This document shows positions 32,923 to 43,139 of a stretch of 64,000 bases of DNA, piece by piece. Source of the stretch: Alphaproteobacteria bacterium. Lineage in GTDB: Bacteria; Pseudomonadota; Alphaproteobacteria; Rhodobacterales; Rhodobacteraceae. The position numbers and the translations under genes were made by a program. The notes under the pieces are model-generated. The model made no database searches. It was not told where the DNA came from and saw nothing but the letters and a program-made list of their open reading frames with translations. Location: positions 1 to 64,000 of the forward strand of contig JAUHVK010000009.1 of NCBI GenBank assembly GCA_030425145.1, in the 5' to 3' direction. The stretch's first letter is position 1. Every line of letters begins with the position of its first letter.

Positions 32923-33015
32923 GATGGATGCGGATATCGCTCACCGACACCTCAATGCCGAAGTCTCAACGTGTTTCGGCGTTCCCTGATACCCTGCATG
33001 GCATCTAGCCCGCGT

Positions 33016-33047
33016 AAAAAAAGCGCCCCGTAAAGAGGCGCTTTTCT
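33016..33047 (-). terminator. Terminator of pnp
   Basis: Stem GCGCC..GGCGC flanked by A and T runs. On the minus strand a run of seven T follows, about 25-55 bp after the pnp stop. The hairpin has a short T-run on the plus strand too, so it may be bidirectional. Confidence 0.85.
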
Positions 33048-33070
33048 TTAGTTGATTTGAAGAGTGTGAA

Positions 33071-35212
33071 TTACTCCGCGTCCTCAGCCTTTTTCTCGGG
33101 GGCCAGCTCTTCGCCGGTTTCCTGATCGACCATCTTCATGGCAAGGCGCACCTTGCCACGGTCGTCAAAGCCCAGAAGCTTCACGTAGACTTCCTGACCT
33201 TCCTTGAGCACATCCGACGGATGGTTCAGGCGGCGGTTTTCGATCTGGGACACGTGGACGAGGCCATCGCGCTTGCCAAAGAAGTTCACGAAGGCGCCGA
33301 AATCGACGATCTTCACGACCTTGCCCTTGTAGATCTGGCCCTCTTCCGGCTCTGCCACGATCGAATAGATCATGTCATAGGCCTTCTTGATGGCTTCGCC
33401 GTTCGGGCTGGCGATCTTGATGATGCCGTCATCATTGATGTCGACCTTGGCACCGGAAACTTCCACGATCTCGCGGATGACCTTACCGCCCGAGCCGATC
33501 ACTTCGCGGATCTTGTCGGTCGGGATCTGCATGGTCTCGATACGCGGCGCGTGGATCGAGAACTCGGCAGCGCCGGTCAGTGCTTTGTTCATCTCACCGA
33601 GGATATGCATCCGGCCATCTTTCGCCTGCGCGAGGGCCTTCTTCATGATCTCAGGTGTGATGCCCGCAACCTTGATGTCCATCTGCAGCGAGGTGATGCC
33701 GTTCTCGGTCCCTGCCACTTTGAAGTCCATGTCGCCAAGGTGGTCTTCGTCACCGAGGATGTCGGTCAGAACCGCGTAAGAGCCGTCCTCTTCGAGGATC
33801 AGGCCCATGGCCACACCGGCCACAGCGGATTTGAGCGGCACACCGGCGTCCATCATGGACAGGGAGCCACCGCAAACCGACGCCATCGAGGACGAACCGT
33901 TGGATTCGGTGATCTCGGAAACGACGCGGATGGTGTAGGGGAAATCGGTTGCCGCCGGCAGAACCGCCTGAAGCGCGCGCCATGCCAGTTTGCCGTGGCC
34001 GATTTCACGGCGACCCGGCGAACCTACGCGGCCCACTTCACCAACCGAGTACGGCGGGAAGTTGTAGTGCAGCATGAAGTTGGAGCGGAAGTTTCCGTGC
34101 AGTGCGTCAATGATCTGCTCATCGTCGCCGGTGCCGAGTGTTGTCACGACCAAGCCCTGCGTTTCACCACGGGTGAAAAGTGCAGAACCGTGCGTGCGCG
34201 GAAGAAGGCCTGTTTCGCAGACGATGTCGCGCACTTTATCCAGCGCACGGCCGTCGATCCGCTTGCCTGTCTTGACGACATCGCCACGCAGAACCGATGC
34301 TTCGAGCTTTTTCAGCGCGGAGCCGAGGTTGGCATCTTCAAGCTGCTCTTCGCTCAGCGCTTCCATGATCACTGCCTTGGCGTCTGCGACAGCGGCAGTA
34401 CGTTCCTGCTTGTCGGTGATCGCATAGGCTGCGCGGATCTTGTCTTCGCCTGCGGCTTTCACGGCCTCGTAGAGGTCCGAGTAATCCGGCGGCTGGAAGT
34501 CGAACGGCTCTTTCGCGCACTCTTCGGCCAGCGAGATGATGAGGTCGATCACCGGCTGGATCTGTTCGTGCGCAAATGTCACGGCGCCCAGCATCTCGTC
34601 TTCGGTCAGCTCGTAAGCTTCCGATTCCACCATCATCACGGCGTCTTTGGTGCCGGCGACAACCAGATCGAGGCGCTGCTCGGGGTTGTTGCGCAGCTGA
34701 TCCATATCCTCGACCTCGGGGTTGAGGATGTATTCGCCGTCGACATAACCCACGCGGCAGCCCGCGATCGGACCCATGAACGGCGCGCCGGAAATGGTCA
34801 AAGCTGCAGAAGCCGCGATCATCGCCACGATGTCGGGATCGTTGACGAGGTCGTGCGACAGAACGGTGCACATCACCAGAACTTCATTCTTGAAGCCCGG
34901 CACAAAGAGCGGGCGGATCGGACGGTCGATCAGGCGCGCGGTCAGCGTCTCTTTCTCGGTCGGACGCGCCTCGCGCTTGAAGAAGCCACCCGGCACTTTG
35001 CCCGCAGCGTAGTATTTTTCCTGGTAATGGACGGTCAGCGGAAAGAAATCCTGACCGGGTTTCGGCTGCTTGGCAAACGTCACGTTGGCCATAACCGAGG
35101 TTTCGCCGAGGGTGGCAATCACGCTGCCATCGGCTTGGCGGGCAACCTTGCCCGTTTCCAGTGTGAGCGTTTCTTCGCCCCACTGCATGCTTTTCGTCGA
35201 AATGTTGAACAT
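33071..35212 (-). CDS. pnp: Polyribonucleotide nucleotidyltransferase (PNPase)
   Basis: I chose ATG 35212 ([16 protein letters not shown]); the adjacent ATG 35215 is equally possible and AGGA lies upstream. The track adds 36 non-homologous residues. The protein has 713 residues: two RNase PH domains ([29 protein letters not shown] and [20 protein letters not shown]), a KH domain ([18 protein letters not shown]) and an S1 domain ([18 protein letters not shown]). It degrades RNA 3' to 5' using phosphate and is part of the degradosome. The C-terminal tail is acidic (EKKAEDAE). Confidence 0.98.
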   Translation of the reverse strand: MFNISTKSMQWGEETLTLETGKVARQADGSVIATLGETSVMANVTFAKQPKPGQDFFPLTVHYQEKYYAAGKVPGGFFKREARPTEKETLTARLIDRPIRPLFVPGFKNEVLVMCTVLSHDLVNDPDIVAMIAASAALTISGAPFMGPIAGCRVGYVDGEYILNPEVEDMDQLRNNPEQRLDLVVAGTKDAVMMVESEAYELTEDEMLGAVTFAHEQIQPVIDLIISLAEECAKEPFDFQPPDYSDLYEAVKAAGEDKIRAAYAITDKQERTAAVADAKAVIMEALSEEQLEDANLGSALKKLEASVLRGDVVKTGKRIDGRALDKVRDIVCETGLLPRTHGSALFTRGETQGLVVTTLGTGDDEQIIDALHGNFRSNFMLHYNFPPYSVGEVGRVGSPGRREIGHGKLAWRALQAVLPAATDFPYTIRVVSEITESNGSSSMASVCGGSLSMMDAGVPLKSAVAGVAMGLILEEDGSYAVLTDILGDEDHLGDMDFKVAGTENGITSLQMDIKVAGITPEIMKKALAQAKDGRMHILGEMNKALTGAAEFSIHAPRIETMQIPTDKIREVIGSGGKVIREIVEVSGAKVDINDDGIIKIASPNGEAIKKAYDMIYSIVAEPEEGQIYKGKVVKIVDFGAFVNFFGKRDGLVHVSQIENRRLNHPSDVLKEGQEVYVKLLGFDDRGKVRLAMKMVDQETGEELAPEKKAEDAE

Positions 35213-35422
35213 CATCGTATCCTGTATGGGAGCACTCCCGGCCCTCCGGGTCTCCCGTTTGAATGGCGGCCCCATTGCCGCCGACCCCTTCATCCATGTC
35301 ATGCGCCGGGGTCGAAGCGTCACGTCTCAGATGAGGGGGCTGTACAGGTTTTTTGTCCCCATGGAAAGCACCTTAGGCAAAGGTGCCGTTTGGTTGCGGC
35401 GCCGATGGCAACGGGCCTAGCC

Positions 35423-36055
35423 TTACGGATCGACTTTGCGTTGATGCGGGAAATCACCCGCGGCGATGTAAGCCTCCTCCTCATGGGTGTTGGGCCGTCC
35501 AAGGATCGGGTTTCGATGCGGGTGACGGCCGAAGCGGCGAATGTTTTCGGTGACCCGATTGTGTTGGTCCCAGATCAATTCCTTGGCAGGGGCCAAATAC
35601 TCGGGCAGCCCATTGCACACCTTGTCCAGTTGCGGATGCAGCGCATCCATGCGCTCCAGATGTTCGGGCCCTTCGCAATGAGTGACCGCGATAATGCAGA
35701 ACATCTGCTCCCAAGGCTTCAACTCGTCGAAGTCGCCATTTTTCATCCCTTCAAGCGAAAGGCGCGTCGCCTTGAGATCCTGCGCAAAGGCTGCGGGAGT
35801 GTCGCGCCACAGGGATCTGGGGAATTGGTCGAGAGCGATGATCAGCGCCAAACGACCACGTGCGGTTTCCGCCCAATCGTCCAGTTCGCCCTTGGCAGCA
35901 GCCGTGGTGAGCGCCCCGAACTGTTCGATGATTGCGGCGTCCATCCCGCCTTGCATCCGTTCGTTCCAGAACGCGCCGTGGCTGTCCATAGCGTTTTCAT
36001 GACCCGTGTCAGGGAACCAAAAATCCAGAACGTCTTCGATGGCATAGCTGGTCAT
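35423..36055 (-). CDS. DUF924 family protein
   Basis: I chose ATG 36055 (MTSYAIEDVLDFWFPDTG), the family start. The track frame adds a 40-residue upstream tail. The protein has 210 residues with family motifs DVLDFWFPD, LALIIALDQFPRSLWRDTPAAFAQD and HCEGPEHLERM, then FGRHPHRNPILGRPNTHEE. It is an all-helical, TPR-like soluble protein of unknown biochemical role, common in proteobacteria. It lies between rpsO and pnp. Confidence 0.92.
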   Translation of the reverse strand: MTSYAIEDVLDFWFPDTGHENAMDSHGAFWNERMQGGMDAAIIEQFGALTTAAAKGELDDWAETARGRLALIIALDQFPRSLWRDTPAAFAQDLKATRLSLEGMKNGDFDELKPWEQMFCIIAVTHCEGPEHLERMDALHPQLDKVCNGLPEYLAPAKELIWDQHNRVTENIRRFGRHPHRNPILGRPNTHEEEAYIAAGDFPHQRKVDP

Positions 36056-36175
36056 GGGCGGGCCCTTTGATGAAGCGGATGCTGCGTCACTATACATAGG
36101 GATCGCGGGTATACCACCAAAGGAGAATAGCGAGGCCGCAAAGTGACTGAACTTCCAAGCCAAGCATCCTGACAA

Positions 36176-36203
36176 GAAAAAAGGGCCCGAAAACCGGACC
36201 CTT
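36176..36203 (-). terminator. Terminator of rpsO
   Basis: Arms AAGGGCCCG and CGGACCCTT (one mismatch) with loop AAAAC. The minus strand has a run of T after the stem, about 25 bp past the rpsO stop. Confidence 0.8.
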
Positions 36204-36225
36204 CCTCGACAACCTGCTGGCAGGT

Positions 36226-36495
36226 TTAGCGACGGATACCCAAGCGCTGGATCAGGTTCTGATACCGCTCTTCGTCCTTGGCTTTGGTGTAGTCGAGCAG
36301 CTTACGACGCTGCGCAACCAGCTTGAGCAGACCACGACGAGAATGGTTGTCTTTCTTGTGGGTCTTGAAGTGCTCGGTCAGCGTGGAAATGCGGCTGGTC
36401 AGAATGGCAACCTGAACTTCGGGGGAACCAGTGTCGCCCTCTTTGGTTGCGAATTCCTTGATCAGACGGTTCTTTTCTTCAACTGTGATCGACAT
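36226..36495 (-). CDS. rpsO: 30S ribosomal protein S15
   Basis: The protein has 89 residues, exact length for S15. Motifs: [19 protein letters not shown], then [23 protein letters not shown] and [23 protein letters not shown]. It binds 16S rRNA early in 30S assembly. GAAAGGAG precedes ATG. In many bacteria it is next to pnp; here DUF924 and a terminator lie between. Confidence 0.99.
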   Translation of the reverse strand: MSITVEEKNRLIKEFATKEGDTGSPEVQVAILTSRISTLTEHFKTHKKDNHSRRGLLKLVAQRRKLLDYTKAKDEERYQNLIQRLGIRR

Positions 36496-36690
36496 CGGGG
36501 TCTCCTTTCGAAGGTTTGAGTGAATGGCGCAAGCCGGGATGTCGTCCAGCAGGGCCCATGGAGAATCTCCGCACGGTGTGCGGATGCGGGCGTATAGGCG
36601 ATATTCAATGCATTGGAAAGGCTTTTGAGCGCGCCAGAATATGGTGACGCAATCACGTCCGCCTCTCCCTCCGGCGTTTGTGTGTTCAGG

Positions 36691-37245
36691 TCACCGCCCC
36701 GGATACCGCTCGGTTTGATGCCACAATGCAGGTTCAGTTGCGAAAGACACGTAGAGGGGATGCCGCGGATGACCGGCTTTGGTCAAACCCAGATGGTGCA
36801 TCGGCGTTCCGATTTTCCTCGCTATTTCAAGAGCGCGTCCCTGATAATCCCCATGCACCCCCCAGGCTGCGACGGTCATCCCCGCAAGATCTGACCAATG
36901 CTGCAAAAGGGCATCGTTCAGTTCTCCAATAGGCGCTTTGGCTTTTTTCAGGTCCTGCGGACGGGTTGCACGAAAGGCAAAGAGATTGGCCACCATGACA
37001 CCGCCAAACCCCATGCTGCGCGCTCGGGTTTCGCAGCGGGCGACGGTTGGGTCATTGCGGTGTTCATCCGCCGTCGACGGATTCAGCATGATGAACAGAA
37101 GCGCGGGTTTGCTGTCGTCCCAAACCCGCGAAAGTCCGTATCGATACCTGTCACAACGCGAATACCAAACCTGCGACAGGCCATCATCCGAAGCGTTGGA
37201 TCGATAAACCAACGCCGCATGGAGCTCTGCCGGAAGATCAGTCAC
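36691..37245 (-). CDS. DUF1643 domain-containing protein
   Basis: The protein has 184 residues. Family blocks: [33 protein letters not shown], the [27 protein letters not shown] segment, and [13 protein letters not shown] and HPRHPLYVS. It is soluble and of unknown function. It overlaps the truB stop by 4 bp, so it is co-transcribed with truB. Confidence 0.92.
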   Translation of the reverse strand: MTDLPAELHAALVYRSNASDDGLSQVWYSRCDRYRYGLSRVWDDSKPALLFIMLNPSTADEHRNDPTVARCETRARSMGFGGVMVANLFAFRATRPQDLKKAKAPIGELNDALLQHWSDLAGMTVAAWGVHGDYQGRALEIARKIGTPMHHLGLTKAGHPRHPLYVSFATEPALWHQTERYPGR

Positions 37246-38150
37246 GCCGTGACGAACACACGGGAGGGATGGACCTCTCCCGATTTGTAGCGCCCGACGG
37301 CAATTGGCGTACCATCACAGGACACCCAGCACTCATCCCCGTAGTCGACACCGGATGCGACCACCATCGCGGGGTTGCCGTTGCGCAGTTTGACCGCCGC
37401 TTCTTGCGTACATGTCAGCTCCGGCAGGTCGGCCAATCCTTCTTCGAGCGGCCTGAGATAAGTGTCCAATTCCGGGGTCCGTGCCAACTCGTCGATCTGT
37501 TCGAGCGTCAACCCGTCCTCAGCATCAAACGGACCAGACCAAACGCGCCGCAGTCGCAGGACGTGGCCCAGACATCCCAAAGCTTCACCAAGATCCCGTG
37601 CAATGGAGCGCACATAGCCCCCTTTGCCGCAGACAAGCATCAACGTGGCGTGGTCTGGATCGGGGCGCTCCAGAAGGGTCAGTTCATCGACAAAGAGCGG
37701 CCGCGCCGCGATGTCCATATCTTCGCCATCACGCGCGCGTTTGTAGGCGCGTTCGCCATCAATCATCACCGCCGAGAATTGTGGGGGCACCTGCATGATG
37801 TCGCCGACGAACTGGTGCAAGGCCTCCTTAATCTCAGCATCGCTGGGGCGAAGCTCGGAGGTCGCGAAGACATCGCCTTCGGCGTCATCCGTACGGGTCG
37901 CTTGCCCGAACCGTACAGTGAACTCGTACGCTTTGAGAGCATCGGTGATATACGGCACCGTTTTAGTCGCCTCCCCCAAGGCAACCGCCAGAACACCTGT
38001 GGCTTCGGGATCGAGCGTGCCGGCATGACCCGCCTTCTTGGCATCAAAGGCCCAGCGGACCTTGTTCACCACAGCGGTCGAAGTCAGACCTGCGGGTTTG
38101 TCTACAACCAACCAACCCGAAATATCGCGCCCCTTGCGTTTGCGTCCCAT
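37242..38150 (-). CDS. truB: tRNA pseudouridine(55) synthase TruB
   Basis: The protein has 302 residues. The catalytic Asp lies in [22 protein letters not shown]. Also present are [41 protein letters not shown] and [16 protein letters not shown], all TruB hallmarks. It makes pseudouridine 55 in the T-loop of tRNAs. It is followed by DUF1643 with a 4-bp overlap. Confidence 0.98.
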   Translation of the reverse strand: MGRKRKGRDISGWLVVDKPAGLTSTAVVNKVRWAFDAKKAGHAGTLDPEATGVLAVALGEATKTVPYITDALKAYEFTVRFGQATRTDDAEGDVFATSELRPSDAEIKEALHQFVGDIMQVPPQFSAVMIDGERAYKRARDGEDMDIAARPLFVDELTLLERPDPDHATLMLVCGKGGYVRSIARDLGEALGCLGHVLRLRRVWSGPFDAEDGLTLEQIDELARTPELDTYLRPLEEGLADLPELTCTQEAAVKLRNGNPAMVVASGVDYGDECWVSCDGTPIAVGRYKSGEVHPSRVFVTA

Positions 38151-38223
38151 TCTGCCTCTCGCATCCTTGAAAGACAGGCGAGGTATCGCAGGGGATTGAG
38201 GCTGTCAATTCGGCAAGGGGTCT

Positions 38224-38406
38224 TCAGTCGATCTCGCGCGCCTCGTCGATGAGCATGATCGGAATCCCGTCCCTGATCGGATAGGCGAGATGTGCGGAAT
38301 GGCTGATCAGCTCTTGCCGTGCGGCGTCGTATTCCAGCCGTCCCTGCGTTTGCGGGCAGACCAGAGCTTCCAGCATCTTACGATCGAAGGCCGGTGTTTC
38401 GCTCAT
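38224..38406 (-). CDS. Trm112 family protein
   Basis: The protein has 60 residues. The pattern [18 protein letters not shown]...[19 protein letters not shown] is the whole Trm112/YcaR fold. It keeps one Cys of the zinc knuckle (LVCPQT). It is probably a small partner or stabiliser of a methyltransferase or LpxK-type enzyme. It overlaps the LON-domain gene by 4 bp. Confidence 0.92.
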   Translation of the reverse strand: MSETPAFDRKMLEALVCPQTQGRLEYDAARQELISHSAHLAYPIRDGIPIMLIDEAREID

Positions 38407-39047
38407 TGTAGAATGTCCTCGGACTGTCCGCCGCGCAGGGCGTATTCAATCAGGGTCACGAGGGTTTCGCGACGTGTCGATAGAGATGGCGCCTCCAAGA
38501 GCGCCTGTTTTTCTTCCGGTTCGAAATCCAGCAGCATGGACAGGGAATTGATCAAGAGCTCGTTGTCCGCGTCCTTGAGTGTTGCCCAATCCGCAGACAG
38601 GTCACGCGCAGCGAAATAGCGATCCAGAAGATCAAGGAAACCTTCTCGATCAAACCCGCCATCATGCTCGGGTCCGCCTTGATCCCGGCCGAACCCATCC
38701 CAATTCACTTCGAAACGGCGGTACGGCGTGAAGCCTTCGATTTCGTCACCAAGACGGAACCGAGAGATTCCAGACAGGGTGATCATGTAGCGGCCATCCT
38801 CAGTCTCGGAAAACTGTGTCACACGCCCGGCGCATCCGATGCGATGCAGCGCGTCTTTATCACCGTTCGGGCGGGCGTTCGGTTGCACCATGCCGATCAA
38901 TCTCGACGGCGTTTTTAAAGCGTCTTCAAGCATTTGCAGGTAGCGCGGCTCAAACAGGTGAAGCGGCAACCTCGCCCGGGGCAGCAGCAACGCCCCCGGC
39001 AACGGGAATACAGGGACGGCCCCCGGCAGTTCAGTCATTCGAGTCAT
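38403..39047 (-). CDS. LON peptidase substrate-binding domain protein
   Basis: The protein has 214 residues. It has the N-terminal domain of Lon without ATPase or protease: [59 protein letters not shown], and a C-terminal helical part. The function is unknown; it may bind unfolded peptides. It lies between the thioredoxin-TPR gene and trm112 on the same strand, an order common in Rhodobacterales. Confidence 0.93.
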   Translation of the reverse strand: MTRMTELPGAVPVFPLPGALLLPRARLPLHLFEPRYLQMLEDALKTPSRLIGMVQPNARPNGDKDALHRIGCAGRVTQFSETEDGRYMITLSGISRFRLGDEIEGFTPYRRFEVNWDGFGRDQGGPEHDGGFDREGFLDLLDRYFAARDLSADWATLKDADNELLINSLSMLLDFEPEEKQALLEAPSLSTRRETLVTLIEYALRGGQSEDILQ

Positions 39048-39074
39048 GTATTAAGACGTAGTCTGACCACTCGA

Positions 39075-39998
39075 TCAGGCAAATATCATCGAGCTCAATT
39101 TCCGACGACCGTTCAATGCAACCGGATCATTCGGCTTCAGCGCATCGAAGATGATCATCAGTTGCGCCTTGGCAGCACCCTCGTTCCACTCACGGTCGCG
39201 CCGGAACAGCTCGAGCAGATGGTCAACTGCCCCTTGACCGTCACCATTCGCATAAAGCGCCTGAGCCAGATCGTAGCGCGCCTGATGAATGTCAGGATTA
39301 GCCTCAACGGCGGCCTGCAACTCGGCCACGGGGCCGGAATCGTTTGCCTGCTTGGCCAGCTCCAATTGGGCGCGGGCAGCTTCCAGTTCGGGCTTGCCCG
39401 AAATCTCGGCCGGGGCTCCGTTCAGAATGGCCTCAGCTTGCTCAAGATCATCGGCGGCTATCGCGCAGCGCACGAGGCCGGCATAGGCACGGGCATGCAA
39501 CGGGTCTTCTTCGAGGATCGCCGCGAAGGTCTGCATCGCATCCGCTGCTGCGCCCGCCTCGAGCATTTCTTCGGCTGCCTCCACGGCATCGTCTAGACCA
39601 CCGCTTGCATCACCGCCTGCGGCTTTGACGACGCGCTCGACAAACGCCTTGATCTCTGAGGCCGGTTGCGCACCTTGAAACATGTCGATCGGCCGCCCTT
39701 TGACGAAAGCGACAACCGTGGGGATCGACTGGATCGGCAAGCCTTGCTGCGCCAGTGCATGTACCAGACCTTGCGCCTCGTCCACGTTCACTTTGGCCAT
39801 CTTGACCGCACCGCGCGCGCCGGTGACTTCGGCTTCGAGCATCGGTCCGAGCGTCTTGCAGGGACCGCACCAAGGAGCCCAGAAATCGACGATGACGGGT
39901 GTTTCCATGCTGCCATCGACCACTTCGGCCATGAACGCATCCTGCGACACGTCCTTGATCAGATCAGCCGCTGCGGGGCCTTTTCCAAGTTCGATCAT
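39075..39998 (-). CDS. Thioredoxin-TPR co-chaperone (YbbN-like)
   Basis: The protein has 307 residues. The thioredoxin domain (about 12-120) has an intact CGPC site (VDFWAPWCGPCKTLGPML). E. coli YbbN/CnoX has lost one of these cysteines, so this one could still be a redox enzyme. A helical TPR-like domain follows (about 130-305), ending LNGRRKLSSMIFA. In Caulobacter and E. coli the family protects folding clients and hands them to GroEL. It is upstream of the LON-domain gene by 27 bp. Confidence 0.93.
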   Translation of the reverse strand: MIELGKGPAAADLIKDVSQDAFMAEVVDGSMETPVIVDFWAPWCGPCKTLGPMLEAEVTGARGAVKMAKVNVDEAQGLVHALAQQGLPIQSIPTVVAFVKGRPIDMFQGAQPASEIKAFVERVVKAAGGDASGGLDDAVEAAEEMLEAGAAADAMQTFAAILEEDPLHARAYAGLVRCAIAADDLEQAEAILNGAPAEISGKPELEAARAQLELAKQANDSGPVAELQAAVEANPDIHQARYDLAQALYANGDGQGAVDHLLELFRRDREWNEGAAKAQLMIIFDALKPNDPVALNGRRKLSSMIFA

Positions 39999-40068
39999 CT
40001 GCGTCTCCTGTCGCGGTTATCGTCCGGTCACGGCGTAGATGGCGCACCAAACCCCGTCTTGCAAGGGG

Positions 40069-40872
40069 TTAGCCATGGATGATCTCAGCAATGATGCTTG
40101 CAACGTCTTCCGGATGCGTGATCGGGACCATGTGCCCGGCCTCGTCCACGACCCTGTCGATGGCATTGGGGATACGCCGGGACAGAGTTGCGTGAATGGC
40201 CTCTATAACGGGTTCCGATTTGGCGCCCCGGATCAACCGCGTCGGACAGCGGATCGCCTCCAGACGACCTGCCACCAACAGACCATTGGCGTCGTCGACC
40301 AGACAGGGTTCCGTTTCTGCGATGAAGGGCATTTGCGTGCAAAATCCTGTCCGTTCCTTTTCGCTCAGAGTTTCCCAAGGGCGGCCGTCCCCCCAGATAC
40401 CGATGAAATCGGCGGCGGCAGCGGCCCAGTCTTCCTGATCCAAAGCAGCGCCAAAGCCTTGCGAGGTCTCGATGTAGCGGTCGAACACCGCCATGTCGCT
40501 CTCTCGCGCTGCTGCAAACAGAACGGGTTCGATGAGCGTCAGGCTTTGGACCTTGTCCGGTTCTTCCATCGCCAGTCGCAGCGCCACGGTGGCGCCGAAA
40601 CTGTGGCCGATCACATGGCCACCGGCGCCAAGGCAGTCTTTGGCTATCGCCGAGACCTGATCGTGCAGGTCAGACCGTCGATCCCAAAGCGCACTGCGCC
40701 CATGGCCCGGCATATCCGGCGCGAGCATTGACAGCTCGGACGACAAACGCAGTGCGAGAGGCGTCCAGACCTTCGAGTGGGCCAATGCGCAATGCAGCAG
40801 GACGGCGGGTTTGGAGCCTTCCCCAAACCTACGGGTGAAGACGGGAAAACCGCCCTTCATTTCGTCAAGCAT
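40069..40872 (-). CDS. Alpha/beta fold hydrolase
   Basis: The protein has 267 residues. HCALAHSKVWTPLALRLS, LAPDMPGHGRSALWDRR, nucleophile elbow VIGHSFGATVALRLA, and a C-terminal His in EAGHMVPITHPEDVA. The lid region is short. The substrate is not assignable. The start overlaps the stop of the HCCA isomerase gene by one base, so they share an mRNA. Confidence 0.92.
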   Translation of the reverse strand: MLDEMKGGFPVFTRRFGEGSKPAVLLHCALAHSKVWTPLALRLSSELSMLAPDMPGHGRSALWDRRSDLHDQVSAIAKDCLGAGGHVIGHSFGATVALRLAMEEPDKVQSLTLIEPVLFAAARESDMAVFDRYIETSQGFGAALDQEDWAAAAADFIGIWGDGRPWETLSEKERTGFCTQMPFIAETEPCLVDDANGLLVAGRLEAIRCPTRLIRGAKSEPVIEAIHATLSRRIPNAIDRVVDEAGHMVPITHPEDVASIIAEIIHG

Positions 40873-41471
40873 CAGATCTTGCCAGACAGATGCAGGTCCA
40901 AATCCTCGATCCGGTCCTGCCCCCAGAACCGCTGATCCGCGTCTGTGATGTAGAACGGCGCACCGAACACACCGCGCGATGCGGCCTCTTCGAGATTGGC
41001 AGCATAGGTTTCAGCACCGCTCAGCAATCCGCTGTCGGCCAATGCCGGATCGAACCCGGCTGCTTCGAGCGTCGCGCGAACCACGTCATCCTGAGCGATG
41101 TCTTTGTCTTCGGCCCAGACGGCACGCAGGAAGCCGTGCACCAACGCGCCCAGATCACCGCCCCCGGCATTCTGTGCCGCGATGATTGCATAGGAGGACG
41201 GCGCGCCGTTCGTTGGCCAGAACGACGGTTGCAGGTTAATGGGCATGCCCAGTTTTTTGGATTGGCGTGTCAGTTCCTGTGCGCGCAACTGCTGACGGCT
41301 TGGATGCCTTTCCTTTGGCGGCGTCCCCCCGGTCCTTCCAAACAGCGCGACGACATCCATCGGTTTATAAGTTATGGTTGCGCCATTTTTAGCGGCCACA
41401 TCCTCCATTCGCGTACCCGCAAGATATGCGTACGGCGAAAGTGTTGAGAAAAAGTAATCAATGTGGGCCAT
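40872..41471 (-). CDS. 2-hydroxychromene-2-carboxylate isomerase family (DsbA-like)
   Basis: I chose ATG 41471 (MAHIDYFFSTLSPYAYLAG), the family start; the track adds 15 residues. The protein has 199 residues. IDYFFSTLSPYAYLAG carries the Ser that replaces the DsbA Cys for glutathione. C-terminal motifs are GVFGAPFYITDADQRFWGQDRIEDL. It acts in aromatic degradation or as a glutathione-dependent isomerase. It is coupled to the alpha/beta hydrolase. Confidence 0.92.
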   Translation of the reverse strand: MAHIDYFFSTLSPYAYLAGTRMEDVAAKNGATITYKPMDVVALFGRTGGTPPKERHPSRQQLRAQELTRQSKKLGMPINLQPSFWPTNGAPSSYAIIAAQNAGGGDLGALVHGFLRAVWAEDKDIAQDDVVRATLEAAGFDPALADSGLLSGAETYAANLEEAASRGVFGAPFYITDADQRFWGQDRIEDLDLHLSGKI

Positions 41472-41576
41472 ATGGTCCCTCCGGGCGTCAGTTGCTTTGC
41501 GCGACGGTAGGCCCATGCTAAGGCGAGCGCAACGTCACGAATCTGTCATAACTGACCGCTTACGGAGCCTGCCGCC

Positions 41577-42587
41577 ATGCCCAGCATTGATGAACCGAAA
41601 CTGATCTCCGGCAATGGGAACATGCCACTGGCCAAGGCGATTGCGCGCCGAATGACCATGTATCGCGGTATGAGCGTTGGTCTGGTCGATGCGCGGGTCG
41701 AACGGTTCAATGACCAAGAGATTTTCGTTGAGGTCTACGAGAACGTGCGCGGTGAGGACATGTTCATCATCCAGCCCACGTCGAACCCGGCAAACGACAA
41801 CCTAATGGAACTGCTCATCATGTCCGACGCGCTGCGCCGCTCGTCCGCGTCGCGCATTACAGCCGTGATCCCCTATTTCGGCTATGCGCGTCAGGATCGC
41901 CGCGCCAAAGCCCGGACACCGATCAGCGCCAAGCTGGTGGCGAACATGATCGTCGAGGCCGGGATCGAGCGGGTTCTCACGATGGATCTGCACGCGGCGC
42001 AGATTCAGGGCTTCTTCGACATTCCAGTGGACAACCTTTACGCATCGCCGATTTTTGCGTTGGACATCCTGGAGCAGTTCAAGGGCGACACGTCGGACGT
42101 GATGGTCGTGTCCCCCGACGTGGGCGGCGTGGCCCGCGCCCGCGAATTGGCCAAGCGGATCAATGCCCCCCTGTCAATCGTCGACAAGCGCCGTGAAAAG
42201 CCGGGCGAAGTCGCGGAAATGACGGTTATCGGTGATGTGACCGGCAAGAAATGTATCATCGTAGACGACATCTGCGACACCGCTGGCACATTGTGCAAAG
42301 CCGCCGAAGTTCTGATGGAACACGGGGCGACCGAGGTGCATTCGTACATCACGCACGGCGTCCTGTCCGGCCCCGCGGTCGAGCGCATCACGAACTCGGT
42401 GATGAAATCGCTGGTGATCACCGACTCCATCCAAGCCACCGATGCCGTGGCCAAAGCCAAGAACATCCGCATTGTGCCTACCGCTCCGATGTTCGCTCAG
42501 GCAATCCTTAACATCTGGAACGGTACGTCCGTGTCGTCGCTGTTCGAAACAGAGACACTGGGTCCAATCTATGAAGGCATCCTCTAA
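41577..42587 (+). CDS. prs: Ribose-phosphate diphosphokinase
   Basis: The protein has 336 residues. Family blocks: [41 protein letters not shown], and the PRPP site [18 protein letters not shown]. It makes PRPP from ribose-5-phosphate and ATP for nucleotide, His and Trp synthesis. It stands alone, divergent from the isomerase gene, with a strong terminator after it. Confidence 0.98.
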   Translation: MPSIDEPKLISGNGNMPLAKAIARRMTMYRGMSVGLVDARVERFNDQEIFVEVYENVRGEDMFIIQPTSNPANDNLMELLIMSDALRRSSASRITAVIPYFGYARQDRRAKARTPISAKLVANMIVEAGIERVLTMDLHAAQIQGFFDIPVDNLYASPIFALDILEQFKGDTSDVMVVSPDVGGVARARELAKRINAPLSIVDKRREKPGEVAEMTVIGDVTGKKCIIVDDICDTAGTLCKAAEVLMEHGATEVHSYITHGVLSGPAVERITNSVMKSLVITDSIQATDAVAKAKNIRIVPTAPMFAQAILNIWNGTSVSSLFETETLGPIYEGIL

Positions 42588-42620
42588 TCCGGGTCGCCGT
42601 CACAAAACCGAAAGAACGCA

Positions 42621-42647
42621 AAAGCCGGGCAATTTGCCCGGCTTTTT
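42621..42647 (+). terminator. Terminator of prs
   Basis: A perfect 10-bp stem AAAGCCGGGC-AATTT-GCCCGGCTTT merging into six T. A textbook terminator, 33 bp after the prs stop. Confidence 0.95.
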
Positions 42648-42683
42648 TCTGTCTGCAGAGTTACTGTAACGTAGCCTGAAATT

Positions 42684-43034
42684 TCAGGCGACATCCCAAT
42701 CGTCGTCATTAGCCACTTCGCCCATCGCAATCCAAGACATCCTGACGCGAGCAACTTTCGTGTCTTTCCACGTTCTGAACACGGCATCGAATCCAGCTTC
42801 AGATACCTTCTCGGCCGCCAAATCCGCACGGACATTGTGGGCACTGTCCATGTCCCAAAGCGTCAACGACACATGCACCATCGGCGGCGCAGCGAATTCC
42901 TGATCGAACGCAATCCATTGGCGGCGAACGCGTGCGCCCTCCCCCGTCCACATCTCGCCGCCTTTCTCGAAATCCGAGAACAGATCAACCGACCCTTGGG
43001 CGATCCCGATACGAGTGCTTTTTATGATTTGCAT
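42684..43034 (-). CDS. H-type lectin domain protein
   Basis: The protein has 116 residues. GEGARVRRQWIAFDQEFAAPPMVHVSLTLWDMD, then VFRTWKDTKVARVRMSWIAMGE match the H-type lectin fold (Helix pomatia agglutinin type), which binds GalNAc in snails. Bacterial relatives are unstudied. There is no signal peptide. It lies just after the F1 operon terminator on the same strand. Confidence 0.85.
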   Translation of the reverse strand: MQIIKSTRIGIAQGSVDLFSDFEKGGEMWTGEGARVRRQWIAFDQEFAAPPMVHVSLTLWDMDSAHNVRADLAAEKVSEAGFDAVFRTWKDTKVARVRMSWIAMGEVANDDDWDVA

Positions 43035-43089
43035 GTATCCAACTCGTGAAGTCTTGTCGTTTTACAGCAAGGCAAACGTGCGCAATACG

Positions 43090-43120
43090 AAAAAAGCCCC
43101 GCGCAATGGCAGGGCTTTTA
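43090..43120 (-). terminator. Terminator of the atpHAGDC operon
   Basis: Arms AAAAGCCC (43092-43099) and GGGCTTTT (43112-43119), loop about 12 nt. The minus strand runs into six T, 20-50 bp after the atpC stop. Confidence 0.85.
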
Positions 43121-43139
43121 TCTCGAATCGAGTGCGTTG

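Noticed and set aside
32606-32989. 127-aa ORF overlapping the cenR 3' end and the sRNA region
   Set aside because: Starts inside cenR in another frame, lacks a ribosome site and crosses the terminator stem.
33221-36070. 949-aa plus-strand ORF antisense to pnp
   Set aside because: Shadow of a highly conserved gene produced by GC-rich codon use; His/Arg/Asp-rich and without any domain.
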